Shown: piece by piece, positions 41,121-51,463 of the stretch
How positions within the stretch are numbered: the stretch's first letter is position 1
Layout of the letters: the number at the start of each line of letters is the position of its first letter
Virus record (IMG/VR): IMGVR_UViG_3300036945_001121
Coordinates: 1 to 58,673 of that record
From: a virus
Reading direction: 5' to 3' (one strand)
DNA length: 58,673 bases
Notes under the pieces: generated by a model
The model's database searches: none
The model's input: only the letters and a program-made list of their open reading frames with translations
What the model was told of the DNA's origin: nothing
Position numbers and translations under genes: made by a program

Positions 41121-43741
41121 CACAATAGCTGTGTGTTTCGTGCAAAAAATACTCTGTTAGTATCTGTTATTGTACCTGCACCCCATCTACATTTACCTGT
41201 AATGTATGTCTGACCATCCGCTGTTAAGATAGTTGTTGTACCACCTATTGCATCAGTAAAGTTGCAATATATATCAACGATTGATGATGTTATATTGAAG
41301 TTTACCGGTGTAAATGAATTACGCTGAACGTAATCTCCAAGACCTAGCTGACCTTGAGCGTTGTAACCTGTAGCAAATATTCTATTAGTATTTTTTTCTT
41401 TAGCAAATACATGTGGTTCTGGACTATTTACCCCGGAGATATATATTTGCTCAATATCTATACCATCTAAAGATGTTATAGCTGATAGTTGTCTTGCATT
41501 TGTAGTAACACCTGTACCTAACTGGCCACTGCTATTCTCACCACAACCATAAATACGAGTACTACCGTTAGCCTCACGTCTCTTAACAATTAAAAAAGGA
41601 GGTTGACCATTACCACCACCCACCCATGCACTTAGTACATTTGTTGTTACTAGTACAGGTATACTATTTGTTTCGGTGACAGAATTGTTACCAAAGTTAC
41701 CCCATTCACCGCGCCCCCAGCCATATAATCTACCACCACTAAGTGAAAGGTTATTACCAGCGCTTAATGCATAGAATGCAGTGGATGCATCATAACCTCC
41801 TGCATAAACAGCTACTATACCTGATAATGGTTGTGTAGTCGCTAGAGGATTAACGACAGATAACCAGGTTGTATTTGTACTGGTTGTTGTATTGTTACCC
41901 ATTTGACCGTAACCACCATAACCTACCATGCGTACTTGACTATTCGCAAGCAATGCGCAGTATGTTTCAGGTACAGTACTAAGATTATAACCACCCGCAG
42001 CAACTACATCAACAACCGGTATAACTGACCCAAGCACTAAACCTGGATTACCTATACCAGTATTTGTTGTTGTTCCATTACCTAGTTGGCCAAAACCATT
42101 ATGGCCAAAGCTATAAAGGCGTCCATTTGAATCTAATGCCATGGTTGATAGATTTCGGTCATCGTAAGATAATATCATTTTTGTAATATTAGAGAGATTA
42201 CATTGCGTAGGGTATGATATAGTACTGGTTGTACCTCCTACACCCAACTGACCGTAATCGTTTCTACCCATAGCATAAACATTTCCAGCTGTTGTTAAAA
42301 TAAATGTTTTATCGTCAGTTGTAAATAATTTACTAACTTTTACGTTATTTGGTAGTGGGACTATAGCACCTGGTGCATATACATTTAGTGTACCAAATCT
42401 ATTATAAGCAGAATTTTCACCTATCACTCTAGCATTACCTTCGTAATCAACAAAAGCAAAACCATCACCTACAAATCTGCGATTGTTAGAATTTTCAGGA
42501 AATTGTCTTACAATTTGCGGTACCGGTTGATTTACTAAAGTTAGTCTATTTAGACCATCAAAACCTATTGATGTATTATCAACACGTACTTGTAATGTAC
42601 CACCTGAAAGATCTATATTACCTGTGGCTGTATTAGCAGATAAACCAGGTCCTACAATTAAATTAAAGTTTACTTTTGGATCTGGTAGTGCTTTTATAAT
42701 GTAGTTTGTTACTAAATATGGCTGAGTATTTGTATGTGATTCACCACCACCTGTTAATCCCATAGTTATTGATGAATCTGCATTACCTGTAGTACCAGAA
42801 TTATTAAGACCCCAAGGTACCGTACTATCTCCTTGAGAACCAGTAGTCCTAATTGTTAAATCGTGTTTGTGGGGTGGTATCTCTGCAATAGTTAGTGTAT
42901 GAACGTATTCACCACCTGAAGTGCCTAATGTAAATGTGGCTGTATTTCCGGATACGTCACGTACATTAGTACCAGAACCTACCGCTATTTTACCTCTTAA
43001 ATCAGGTAGTTTATAAAGATCACCAACTTTTGGACCATATGTTTCACCTAAAATTGATGATAACCCTGGATATTGAGTACCATTAAAAGTACCACCATTA
43101 CATAGAAGATAGTTTGAAGGAGTAGATGCAGAAGCCCATGGCATTATAGCACCAATCGGTATAGCATCAGCAAACACTAGTGATGTTCCAGACCCCTGTA
43201 TAGGTTGAGACCATGAAAGATTACCTGCACCATCAACTCTTAAATATCTATCACCCGTATAAGAACTTGGCCATGTATACTGTTTTGTATTAAACGTTGT
43301 ATTACCTGTAACATTTAGTGTACTACCTTGTAATGTTGTTGCGTTTAGAGAGTTAACAGTAATACTTGTTGTTGTAGATATTTTTGAACCTAATAATGTA
43401 CCATCAGCTATGTTTGTATTTGTTATAGTACTGTTAGCTATTTTAGAACCTGTAACAGATTGACTTGCAATTTTCGACTCTGTTATTGCGCTATCTCTTA
43501 TAACATTAGTATTTACAGCTTCAGAACCCGGAGACTGTTGTGTTGATATTAACTGTTCATTACCTACTATTGCCCTTCTACTTGAATCAGCTGCGTTATA
43601 GGTAGGTAACAGATTACTGATTGAAATCTTTCTTGTTATTCCAGGATCTGAACTATTAGCCCTATCATTAACAATCAACTGATTAATAGTTTTATTAACA
43701 CTAATCTCGTTAAGTTCTGAAATCTTGATATCTGTTGACAT
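41117..43741 (-). CDS. Tail fibre with collar domain and RCC1 beta-propeller
   Basis: An 874-residue protein. Residues 1-190 form a stalk with short repeats (SITESKIASQSVTGSKIANSTI type). Residues about 195-330 are a Phage Tail Collar domain (AIPIGAIMPWASA, YLLCNGGTF, LPDLRGKIAVGSG, AEIPPHKH). From about 440 to the end, RCC1-type blades recur: GRNDYGQLGVG, GHNGFGQLGNG, GYGGYGQMGNN, GENSSGQLGTG, GYNAQGQLGLG. A seven-bladed propeller at a fibre end is a credible receptor-binding module. Start has a perfect TATAAATA box at 5 nt. Confidence 0.85.
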   Translation of the reverse strand: MSTDIKISELNEISVNKTINQLIVNDRANSSDPGITRKISISNLLPTYNAADSSRRAIVGNEQLISTQQSPGSEAVNTNVIRDSAITESKIASQSVTGSKIANSTITNTNIADGTLLGSKISTTTSITVNSLNATTLQGSTLNVTGNTTFNTKQYTWPSSYTGDRYLRVDGAGNLSWSQPIQGSGTSLVFADAIPIGAIMPWASASTPSNYLLCNGGTFNGTQYPGLSSILGETYGPKVGDLYKLPDLRGKIAVGSGTNVRDVSGNTATFTLGTSGGEYVHTLTIAEIPPHKHDLTIRTTGSQGDSTVPWGLNNSGTTGNADSSITMGLTGGGESHTNTQPYLVTNYIIKALPDPKVNFNLIVGPGLSANTATGNIDLSGGTLQVRVDNTSIGFDGLNRLTLVNQPVPQIVRQFPENSNNRRFVGDGFAFVDYEGNARVIGENSAYNRFGTLNVYAPGAIVPLPNNVKVSKLFTTDDKTFILTTAGNVYAMGRNDYGQLGVGGTTSTISYPTQCNLSNITKMILSYDDRNLSTMALDSNGRLYSFGHNGFGQLGNGTTTNTGIGNPGLVLGSVIPVVDVVAAGGYNLSTVPETYCALLANSQVRMVGYGGYGQMGNNTTTSTNTTWLSVVNPLATTQPLSGIVAVYAGGYDASTAFYALSAGNNLSLSGGRLYGWGRGEWGNFGNNSVTETNSIPVLVTTNVLSAWVGGGNGQPPFLIVKRREANGSTRIYGCGENSSGQLGTGVTTNARQLSAITSLDGIDIEQIYISGVNSPEPHVFAKEKNTNRIFATGYNAQGQLGLGDYVQRNSFTPVNFNITSSIVDIYCNFTDAIGGTTTILTADGQTYITGKCRWGAGTITDTNRVFFARNTQLLC

Positions 43742-43746
43742 AAGAA

Positions 43747-43754
43747 TATTTATA
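43747..43754 (-). promoter_or_regulatory. Late-promoter-like box (perfect TATAAATA)
   Basis: Minus strand TATAAATA, 5 nt before the fibre ATG at 43741. Confidence 0.7.
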
Positions 43755-44379
43755 CTCCTACAATACGCTCTGAATTTTCAGTATTAATAAAGTTGGATGC
43801 ACTGAGACCATAAAATGTTGTTTCTGATACAGATGTGTCTATTTCAGGGTCTGTCTTTAAATAAATAACTGCCGATGATGTTTGCTGTTGTACTAGTACT
43901 GTTGAGTATGCAACAGGGTATATGATATTTTCATTACTTTCAAAATTAAAGAATGGTATATAAACACCGCTATAATAAAGCATTTGCGTGTTTAGTAACG
44001 TTAAGTCCTTGTCTAGTATATTCTCTGCAACTGTGCATAGAGTAATACCAAATGTAGTTTTATATCCGTTTCTGTATAAAACATCTACAGTGATATAATC
44101 GTTTTTATTTTTAGGATAATATGTATAGTTTATTATAGGATTAGATATGAAAACCGTATTACCAGAAATAGATGTTGTAATATCAAAAATATTTAATTCA
44201 GGTGTAGTACATTTTACTCTATATACACCGTATGTGCCTATATCAATACCAGTAAGATTGAATATTAAATTTGTACTACCCTGTATACTGTGTGTTTGGT
44301 AGAGAGTATACGACATAGATACAGGTTCATATCCTGATATGTATATGGTATATGTTGGTTTAGAAGTTAATTGTTCCAT
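43750..44379 (-). CDS. Hypothetical virion protein
   Basis: A 209-residue strand-rich protein (TIYISGYEPVSMSYTLYQTHS; GTYGVYRVKCTTPELN; ITVDVLYRNGYKTTFGITLC) with an immunoglobulin-like feel. Its stop codon overlaps the late box of the next fibre gene, and its start overlaps the previous gene by 20 nt. A fibre connector is a plausible role; no family is recognised. Confidence 0.55.
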   Translation of the reverse strand: MEQLTSKPTYTIYISGYEPVSMSYTLYQTHSIQGSTNLIFNLTGIDIGTYGVYRVKCTTPELNIFDITTSISGNTVFISNPIINYTYYPKNKNDYITVDVLYRNGYKTTFGITLCTVAENILDKDLTLLNTQMLYYSGVYIPFFNFESNENIIYPVAYSTVLVQQQTSSAVIYLKTDPEIDTSVSETTFYGLSASNFINTENSERIVGV

Positions 44380-46726
44380 CTGTAAAAGTTTGAGTTGGTG
44401 TAGATACTATTGTTTGGGTTGCAAAATCACTAGATAATACATTTTCAGTGTAAAAGTTTTCCGTAACATTGTGGTTTAAAGGGCTGAAATATCGGTTAGT
44501 AAATATACTAAGCTCGCTATTCTTTATTCTAAATATCAGCACATGTATTAGAGGCATGAAATTAAGATCCACGTAATTTGTAACCAAACAAAACGCATTA
44601 GTTTTTGTGTTAAATATTAACTTTGACTGTCTTATCTTTACAATATTCGTAGTCATACTATCAAACGTAAATATTTCAGCAAAAGTACTTTCATTTGTTG
44701 TTCTGTTATCCAGTATTGTAAACCTTGTAGCCGTCTTTAGATTATATTTGTATATAGAATGAATAACATATTTGGTGTTTACGTTATTTTTTGTTTCTAA
44801 TTTAATATAATATATATCATCACCTACTCTATATGGGTTGGTAATAGCAGTTATATCGGCACCGACACTTGGTTGTCTGTTGTATTCTAATATTACAGGT
44901 ATATCACCTGTTGCTTTTAATTTTGTATCATATGTAAATCTATCTATGACAACATAATTCAACGTCTTAATAAAATATACATTACCGAACATTGCTAAGT
45001 CTAAGACAGAATTATTCAACTGCTCATACAATACTGAGTTACCTACGTATTTTTTAAAGACATTTTCAAAACCACCTGATAAAGGTGTTACATTTTCAGT
45101 AGTTATGTCGATAATAAAATAGTTTTTAGTAGATAACTGTTTAAAAGACAGTGTTTCTTTACCATCAGGTGTTTCGGTTGTAAACTGTGTAGTTGTGTTA
45201 TTAAAGTTTAAATTAGAGGGTGTACCACCTATAAAGCTACCTTCAACGTCTTGTTTAAAATAAGAGTCCTGTGCAAAACTAATAAAGATATTACCAAAAA
45301 TATCCGTATCTTTACTATATATATCACCTTTATCTGTAAATTGTTCTATACTATTAAAATTACCACTATAGTCAGGAATAAAGTTTTTATTTTCTAAGGC
45401 TGTATAAGAAGTAAACTGTTGAGTACCTACATATGTTTTAGGTAAATTAGAACCAAAAGAGGTAGATATATTTCTAGCAACGCTAGCATCATCTAATATA
45501 AACGTTAGTGGTATATAGTTTTGTGTTTTTGATGTATTACTTATATTACCATACTTCGATGGGTCAGGGAATACATAGATCTTATTTGATTCTATTTGAG
45601 ACTTATCTATAAAATAATCAAAATGCGAATCCATCTTAATTATACCTTGATACGTTGGTTTAAAAAATAATCCAATTTGTCTCTCTGTTAATATTTCATC
45701 ATTATCTACTGTTAAAGTTGAGGGATTAAAAATGTTTAAGAGGTTACGATGATACTTGCCATTACTAAAGAGTTTACCTGACAATACCTCACCTAGTGAG
45801 TTGGATGATACGTAGTAAAAATCTGTACCAATATAATTTTTTACTAATTCGACATCAATGTTGTATTTTAAGTTAGTTCTAGTTGGTTGGGTATAATCAA
45901 TAGTATCTGTAATATCTAAGTATGATAATTCTGTAGAATTTATATTTACTGCTAAACTAGTCAATTCTTTTAAGGTTATTACTTTACTAGATATTAACTT
46001 TCTTATAGCAGTATCTATATCAAAAAAATACTCAGAAACGATATTATTTGTATTTGACGTAAAGTATTGCTTACGTTTGCCTGTAGCATTATAAAAGTCT
46101 GGTGTTTTATTGGGATCTAAATCATAGTAATCATTAAAAACGTCATATTGTCTCTCTACTTCTATTACTAAATCTCGTATTATTGAAGATAGGGATTGAG
46201 TAGTTGTTAGATTTAATGAGTTATCATCAGTTGAGAATAAAGAAATTACAGTATCTTTTATAACCTCTTCTATACTCTGTACGTTGCCTTTTTGAGATAC
46301 AAAACTTAAATTTTTATTAAAAGTTTTCTTTTTATTTGCAAAATATAAACATATTTCTTTTATTTTTCTTGCAAAAAACGGTATAATAATTTCTAGATTT
46401 TCTGGGTTATTAACATCTAAATTAGATATGTATTTCTTTTCTTCAGCAGAAGTATATTTTATTTTTATTTCTGTTAGAAGATTTAAGAACTGGTTCTGTG
46501 TATCAGAAAATGTAGAGTCATTATTTTGCTTTATTTTTTCGTTCCAGTTTTTAATGTAAATAGTATATTGATCAAAATTTATTACACTATTTGTAACAGC
46601 TTTTGCATAATTGAGAAACTCAATAAACGAAAATAGCTTTACAGAATCATATTTTTGATCATCTATATCATTTGTGATACTATTAAGTACCTCAAACGTA
46701 GTAATATTTTTTTGTGTCAATGACAT
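44360..46726 (-). CDS. Large virion structural protein
   Basis: A 788-residue protein. The first 230 residues are helical and charged (FSFIEFLNYAKAVTNSVINF; ARKIKEICLYFANKKKTF; LSSIIRDLVIEVERQYDVF). The rest is Asn/Thr/Tyr-rich and strand-like, with propeller-like repeats at the end (FIIDITTENVTPL, YYIKLETKNN). The position between gp6 and the collar fibre is where T4-like phages keep gp7-gp12 wedge and fibre genes, but no direct match is evident. Confidence 0.58.
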   Translation of the reverse strand: MSLTQKNITTFEVLNSITNDIDDQKYDSVKLFSFIEFLNYAKAVTNSVINFDQYTIYIKNWNEKIKQNNDSTFSDTQNQFLNLLTEIKIKYTSAEEKKYISNLDVNNPENLEIIIPFFARKIKEICLYFANKKKTFNKNLSFVSQKGNVQSIEEVIKDTVISLFSTDDNSLNLTTTQSLSSIIRDLVIEVERQYDVFNDYYDLDPNKTPDFYNATGKRKQYFTSNTNNIVSEYFFDIDTAIRKLISSKVITLKELTSLAVNINSTELSYLDITDTIDYTQPTRTNLKYNIDVELVKNYIGTDFYYVSSNSLGEVLSGKLFSNGKYHRNLLNIFNPSTLTVDNDEILTERQIGLFFKPTYQGIIKMDSHFDYFIDKSQIESNKIYVFPDPSKYGNISNTSKTQNYIPLTFILDDASVARNISTSFGSNLPKTYVGTQQFTSYTALENKNFIPDYSGNFNSIEQFTDKGDIYSKDTDIFGNIFISFAQDSYFKQDVEGSFIGGTPSNLNFNNTTTQFTTETPDGKETLSFKQLSTKNYFIIDITTENVTPLSGGFENVFKKYVGNSVLYEQLNNSVLDLAMFGNVYFIKTLNYVVIDRFTYDTKLKATGDIPVILEYNRQPSVGADITAITNPYRVGDDIYYIKLETKNNVNTKYVIHSIYKYNLKTATRFTILDNRTTNESTFAEIFTFDSMTTNIVKIRQSKLIFNTKTNAFCLVTNYVDLNFMPLIHVLIFRIKNSELSIFTNRYFSPLNHNVTENFYTENVLSSDFATQTIVSTPTQTFTDGTINF

Positions 46727-46734
46727 TACAAATA

Positions 46735-46742
46735 TATTTATC
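46735..46742 (-). promoter_or_regulatory. Late-promoter-like box
   Basis: GATAAATA on the minus strand, 8 nt before the ATG at 46726; it overlaps the stop of the upstream gene. Confidence 0.5.
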
Positions 46743-48138
46743 AGGTAGATATGATACCTGTATTCGTGTATAGATGATAAACTAATATATTATCTATAAT
46801 ACCACCATCTTCTGCATATTGTCTATATGAGCTGCAGTTATTTAGATATGTATTCTTTGGGTTGTCGAAATCTATGTATTTTTGTAAAAGAGTATTATCA
46901 ACTCTATCTATATACTCATAAAATTCATAATACTTAGGTATATCTACGTTTTCAAAGTCGTTAGGTAATATTAATCCCCAGCCCCAATCTGTGTTGTATG
47001 AAGATAATGCGTAAGATTTAAGAACCGGGTCTATATAAACCACATTTAAAGCATCGGGAATTAAAGGTGATACTAATGTATAGTTACCGCTAAATTTTTC
47101 GTGAGCTATTACAGGTTTATAGTAACTTGGGTTCGTATTTCTGTATAAAACACCAGTAAGAAAATCTATTTTATTACCTTTATTTAGACCGTAAACAGTG
47201 CTATTTACAAAACCTTTATTATCAAAATTAAAGTTATATTGATTTTTACCACCTATTTGATATGATAATGGTACGCAAAATATATTGATAAGTCTTTGAA
47301 GGCTTGGTGGGTATTGTAGGTTATAGTTTGTATAAACGTCTTTTATACTGTCTAGCATTGATGTAAACTGAGGCAAGTTAGAATAAACAACATCGCTATT
47401 ATTTTGTACAAAATTCGATATCTTTTCATATATCTCTATTCCTAGCGTATTTGGATCGCTAGAAGAATCACCTACTATTTGACCTAAAAAGTCTCTAAAA
47501 AATGATGTTTTGTCTTGTAATATCTGCTGTAATGCAAGAGACTCATATTGTGCGCTTTGATTATTATCTTCATTTATAATTCTTATATTATATATACCTG
47601 CGCTAGGATATATATTAAATGTATTTGAATAACCAGTAAGTGAATACGTGTCATTATATATAGCCTGTATTTTTACATCACTACCTGTTAAAGTAGATAC
47701 AAAATAACCCTTAAAGAAACCACCATACTCTTCAGAAGATAAATCTTGAAAATTGCTATTAAATGTTGCACTTAAATCAGTACCGTTGCTGTCTACAATT
47801 TTAAGATCTATAGATGATAGTGGTATTAAAGGTATACTCTTTATAGGTACGTCGTTAGCAGTTTTAACTCTCACTACAAAATATACTTTTGTGTTATTAA
47901 ACTTATTAATATCAATATTAAAGGTATTATCAGTATAACCTACACCGTCTATACCGTTCGATGTTATAACTAACTTACTATCTGCAGAAATAACGTTCTC
48001 TACTATTTTAAATGTGGTGTAGTAGTATGTAGGATTTATTACTTCACTGTTATCGTAATTTATAAAATATGATTCAGCATCTTTTATTTTAGATGTATTG
48101 AGATGTGCAAATATTATTACTGGATAAGCGCTGGTCAT
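46741..48138 (-). CDS. Virion structural protein (baseplate/tail region)
   Basis: A 465-residue protein. The N-terminal 190 residues look like two beta-sandwich domains. A helical segment follows (YESLALQQILQDKTSFFRDFLGQIVG). The C-terminus has SYNTDWGWGLILPNDFENVDIPKYYEFYEYI, a segment I have met in baseplate-region proteins of marine phages but cannot tie to a T4 gene. It may be the counterpart of a wedge protein (gp7/gp8 zone). Confidence 0.55.
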   Translation of the reverse strand: MTSAYPVIIFAHLNTSKIKDAESYFINYDNSEVINPTYYYTTFKIVENVISADSKLVITSNGIDGVGYTDNTFNIDINKFNNTKVYFVVRVKTANDVPIKSIPLIPLSSIDLKIVDSNGTDLSATFNSNFQDLSSEEYGGFFKGYFVSTLTGSDVKIQAIYNDTYSLTGYSNTFNIYPSAGIYNIRIINEDNNQSAQYESLALQQILQDKTSFFRDFLGQIVGDSSSDPNTLGIEIYEKISNFVQNNSDVVYSNLPQFTSMLDSIKDVYTNYNLQYPPSLQRLINIFCVPLSYQIGGKNQYNFNFDNKGFVNSTVYGLNKGNKIDFLTGVLYRNTNPSYYKPVIAHEKFSGNYTLVSPLIPDALNVVYIDPVLKSYALSSYNTDWGWGLILPNDFENVDIPKYYEFYEYIDRVDNTLLQKYIDFDNPKNTYLNNCSSYRQYAEDGGIIDNILVYHLYTNTGIIST

Positions 48139-48143
48139 TCTAA

Positions 48144-48151
48144 TATTTAAG
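48144..48151 (-). promoter_or_regulatory. Late-promoter-like box
   Basis: CTTAAATA on the minus strand, 5 nt before the ATG at 48138; it begins at the stop of the PKD gene. Confidence 0.6.
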
Positions 48152-48917
48152 GTTTAAAATCTTCATAGTAGTATATGCTTGCAATTCCTGATGTACCTAC
48201 AAACACAGTAGTTACACCTGCAAACCCAGATGCTTCATTACTAAATAGTACTACTTGATTTGTTAATGGGTTTAGCTGTGCATATATTTTATCACAAGTA
48301 GTTGTTACTTCACTTATAGGAAATAAATCACCACTTAATGTAAACATCGAAAATAATTTTAAGTGTGAGTATTGATCTGTCTCATATGAAGATATAGATT
48401 GTAGTTGTGATTTATTTCCTGATACTGATAACCGTACACTATAACCTTCAGCAGACAGAGATGTATATGTCTGAAATGAATTCATACGTGTTATCTGGAG
48501 AGGTATACTTGCACTCGAAGAATAAGCAGAATTACCACTTAAGTACGTAAAGGTTAGTTTATCAGGTATTAAATTATATGCTTCTAAAGTAGGTATTATA
48601 GCCGATTTGTATAGGTTACCACCACTATCAGCAACAACGAGTGTTATATTATATGTACCTGGAACCTGATATTTATGTGTAGCTGTTAAGCTATTGCTTA
48701 TGGTACCATCTCCAAAATCTATATAATACCCCCAATTTTCAATAAAATTCAACTGAGACGGTAAATTGTCAAATATCGGGTAACACACAACTGTATCTAT
48801 ATCACCACAGTAACATGATGTTGTGTTTTGATAAGTATAGTTTAATACACATAAAGGTATAGTAACAACAGATAGATTATCATAACTATTAACAAAATTA
48901 TATTGCAAATTAGGCAT
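48147..48917 (-). CDS. PKD-domain virion protein
   Basis: A 256-residue protein with a PKD-type Ig-like domain at residues about 60-110: YYIDFGDGTISNSLTATHKY followed by PGTYNITLVVADSGGN, the D.GDG.....H.Y..PG.Y.V.L.V pattern. The rest is strand-rich and Ser/Tyr-rich. PKD domains mediate surface and carbohydrate contact in extracellular proteins; on a tail they may help bind the host or link fibre to baseplate. It overlaps gp6 by 8 nt. Confidence 0.75.
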   Translation of the reverse strand: MPNLQYNFVNSYDNLSVVTIPLCVLNYTYQNTTSCYCGDIDTVVCYPIFDNLPSQLNFIENWGYYIDFGDGTISNSLTATHKYQVPGTYNITLVVADSGGNLYKSAIIPTLEAYNLIPDKLTFTYLSGNSAYSSSASIPLQITRMNSFQTYTSLSAEGYSVRLSVSGNKSQLQSISSYETDQYSHLKLFSMFTLSGDLFPISEVTTTCDKIYAQLNPLTNQVVLFSNEASGFAGVTTVFVGTSGIASIYYYEDFKP

Positions 48918-50736
48918 TTACGTTCTCCACTACTATTTTATTTAAAATTGAACTGTTGAGTAAGAATGGATACTTAAAATAAGGTAATTGTGTGCTGTTG
49001 GACGTTGATACTATATCAACGTCCGGATAAACTGGGTTATATATAATTAAGTTTATGTATGGTACTTCAAATATACGGCCATTTGAAACTTTTCTAGTTT
49101 TAATACCTACAACACCTGGTAGCTGTAGTATCTTAGTTTGTAATGCAGTTGTATCTATTAATAAACCGAGCTGTGTGTTAGTTTTATTAAAGTATTCAAC
49201 GAATATATTATTAACATTTTCTATTATTTTCTGTGTACTAATCTTATTTGTGAGTGATTTTTCAACCACTAATACTGTATCATTAACGTCTTGTTGTGTA
49301 GGTATATCACCTAAAAAGGTTAGTCCAATAGTTACTGCTGTATAAACAGGGTCCTGTGGTATTATTTCCATGTTTAACATTTTGATACTCTCTGCACCGT
49401 TCAGTATTTCAGACTTCTGTGATTGTGATAAGAAAAACAGGTTGTTATTTTCATCTACAGCCTTTATACCAGGTACCATAAAGACATAAACGTTGTTGGT
49501 TTGTCCACATGTCGAGAAGTTTACTTCATTGAACAACACCCTTGAATCATCATTAGGTCTATCTAATCCTAAACTATAATAGTACTTGATTACATTATCG
49601 ATATAGCTTAGATTATTAACAACCTTTATACTTGATACTATATTGGAGTAATTTTTATTTATATATGTTTCAAGATCTTCTGATGTCACTATTCTATTTT
49701 GAGAAAATAACATCTTAGGTGCATTTTGTCTTATTTTATCGACTGATTCAGGTTCTGCAGATGAAGATGAACCTGAATTATTTGAAAATATAATATTTGT
49801 AACATCAACACCGTTCAATAATGTTGTGTTATTGTATGTATTCTTAGTTAAGTCATTAAATTGAGGTGTTGCGTATGTATTTAGTGAGTTATTGTTTAAT
49901 TGATTAGCTGAAACTATACCGGTTAACCCATCGCTTTTTAAATAATAGATATATACTGTATCTCCTGCATTTAATCTTCTACCATAAACACCGTTACCGA
50001 ATTTTATTTCATAAAATCCATTTTCATTTATACGTTTTTCGAAAGAAAATGATGTAGTTTTAGCATTAAAAATTGAATCAACTTCTGAAAAACTAATACC
50101 ATCCGCGTCTGGTGAGCCAAATTTAACAAAAACACCTATGCTGCTGTCTTCTATATTAATGGGTTTATTGGTTATTGTATCTTTAACTACTAATGTAATT
50201 GTTTCAAAATCTTCACCTATTGCAGTTTGAGGTGTATATTCAAATACCGAACCCTGATATAATATGTTATCCGTTGATAGACCTTCAAGATACTCTGCAT
50301 CATTGGTATTTTTTGCAAATGTTATATCTTTTAAGAATGAATATTTAATACCGTTTATATTAAAAAATGAGTATCTTTTTATAGTGTAAACACCTTGTGT
50401 TAAGTTTGCATTAGCATTTGCTTGAAAGCTTAATAGCGCTGTTTTGTAACCTGTAGGTTTATAACCTATAAGCTTAACAATTCTATTCATATTTTCATAA
50501 ATAGAGCTTTCTGAAAATGTAGATTCAGAAGAAGTTTGGTTTAGATAAAATAAAAGAGTATGGTAAGAATATGCAATAACGTCTATTATTGCAGAGAGAT
50601 TACTACCTTCGTAATTTTGATCCGTAAAAACGCCTCCTTTTGTTAGCCTATCTTTTATAAGCTGCTTGAGGGTTAAAGCATCAAAAGTAGCGTAACTGTT
50701 TCTAGGTAACGTGAAATCGGTATTGTCCAGAGCCAT
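48910..50736 (-). CDS. Baseplate wedge protein, gp6-like
   Basis: A 608-residue protein (T4 gp6 is 660), which forms the continuous inner ring of the baseplate. The N-terminus LKQLIKDRLTKGGVFTDQNYEGSNLSAIIDVIAYSYHTLLFYLNQ, the central KIRQNAPKMLFSQNRIVTSEDLETYI (Baseplate_J-type), and the C-terminal LDIDTT...LPGVVGIKTRKVSNGR are conserved in this family. It heads the minus-strand wedge/fibre run under its own late box. Confidence 0.9.
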   Translation of the reverse strand: MALDNTDFTLPRNSYATFDALTLKQLIKDRLTKGGVFTDQNYEGSNLSAIIDVIAYSYHTLLFYLNQTSSESTFSESSIYENMNRIVKLIGYKPTGYKTALLSFQANANANLTQGVYTIKRYSFFNINGIKYSFLKDITFAKNTNDAEYLEGLSTDNILYQGSVFEYTPQTAIGEDFETITLVVKDTITNKPINIEDSSIGVFVKFGSPDADGISFSEVDSIFNAKTTSFSFEKRINENGFYEIKFGNGVYGRRLNAGDTVYIYYLKSDGLTGIVSANQLNNNSLNTYATPQFNDLTKNTYNNTTLLNGVDVTNIIFSNNSGSSSSAEPESVDKIRQNAPKMLFSQNRIVTSEDLETYINKNYSNIVSSIKVVNNLSYIDNVIKYYYSLGLDRPNDDSRVLFNEVNFSTCGQTNNVYVFMVPGIKAVDENNNLFFLSQSQKSEILNGAESIKMLNMEIIPQDPVYTAVTIGLTFLGDIPTQQDVNDTVLVVEKSLTNKISTQKIIENVNNIFVEYFNKTNTQLGLLIDTTALQTKILQLPGVVGIKTRKVSNGRIFEVPYINLIIYNPVYPDVDIVSTSNSTQLPYFKYPFLLNSSILNKIVVENVNA

Positions 50737-50737
50737 A

Positions 50738-51421
50738 TTAATTATTTATGTTAGGTGGTTTGCTATAGTGTTTTAATAATACACTTACATCCCAAAACAT
50801 ATACGGTGTGTAGTACCTTTCAAAAGAAACCTTATTCCAATATAAAACCACTAACTGTCTAGGTTTCTTACCTGTCATTATAGAGTATATATATGCATAT
50901 AATGATAATTGAAGGCTGTATGTAGTATACTTACAGTTGTGCAGGTGTTCTAGAGGTTTTAACAAAGTTTCATTGTATTTGTTATAAAAATCAAACTTCT
51001 TATTCGTTTTAAGGTCTAAGACATCAAAAGATTTATCATCAATATCTACGATAATATCCGACGTTCCCGCTATTTTGTATGTATCATTCCACAACATAAC
51101 TTCACTACGCACATCTATTCTTTTATATGGGAATACTTTTTGGAACTCATTTATAATATTCTGTTCGTCAACAGTACCGTTCTTTAAGTAGTTCTCTACG
51201 ACTGAGTGAACATCTTTACCAAAAGCACAAGCGTTTTCTGTATTTTGTTTCCACTCCTCTTTTACTACTTGCTGTGATACACCTCGTTTCTTAGCTACTA
51301 TTCTACTAAAAAAATCAACATCAAACGGTTTCTTATATTTACCTAAAAGTTGCGAAACAGATTGGTATACTTCACCATTATTATTCGAATAAGTATGTGT
51401 TTGAGGATCAAAATTAATCAC
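50738..51421 (-). CDS. PD-(D/E)XK nuclease, RecB/Cas4-like
   Basis: A 227-residue protein with the nuclease core HSVVENYL (His/Glu helix, about 72-79), GTSDIIVDI (GxxD, about 118-126), VLDLKTNK (DxK, about 132-139) and the YSLQLSLYAYI helix (QxxxY). It resembles the RecB-type exonucleases carried by many phages. It begins with GTG at 51421; the ATG at 51423 is out of frame. It ends 1 nt before gp6, in the region covering the gp6 promoter. Its role in recombination or DNA processing is inferred. Confidence 0.72.
   Translation of the reverse strand: MINFDPQTHTYSNNNGEVYQSVSQLLGKYKKPFDVDFFSRIVAKKRGVSQQVVKEEWKQNTENACAFGKDVHSVVENYLKNGTVDEQNIINEFQKVFPYKRIDVRSEVMLWNDTYKIAGTSDIIVDIDDKSFDVLDLKTNKKFDFYNKYNETLLKPLEHLHNCKYTTYSLQLSLYAYIYSIMTGKKPRQLVVLYWNKVSFERYYTPYMFWDVSVLLKHYSKPPNINN
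50743..50750 (-). promoter_or_regulatory. Late-promoter-like box for gp6
   Basis: CATAAATA on the minus strand, 6 nt before the ATG at 50736; located in the last codons of the upstream nuclease gene. Confidence 0.58.
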
Positions 51422-51463
51422 ATATATATTGTAATTTCAAATGATTTTTAATCAACTTTGAAT

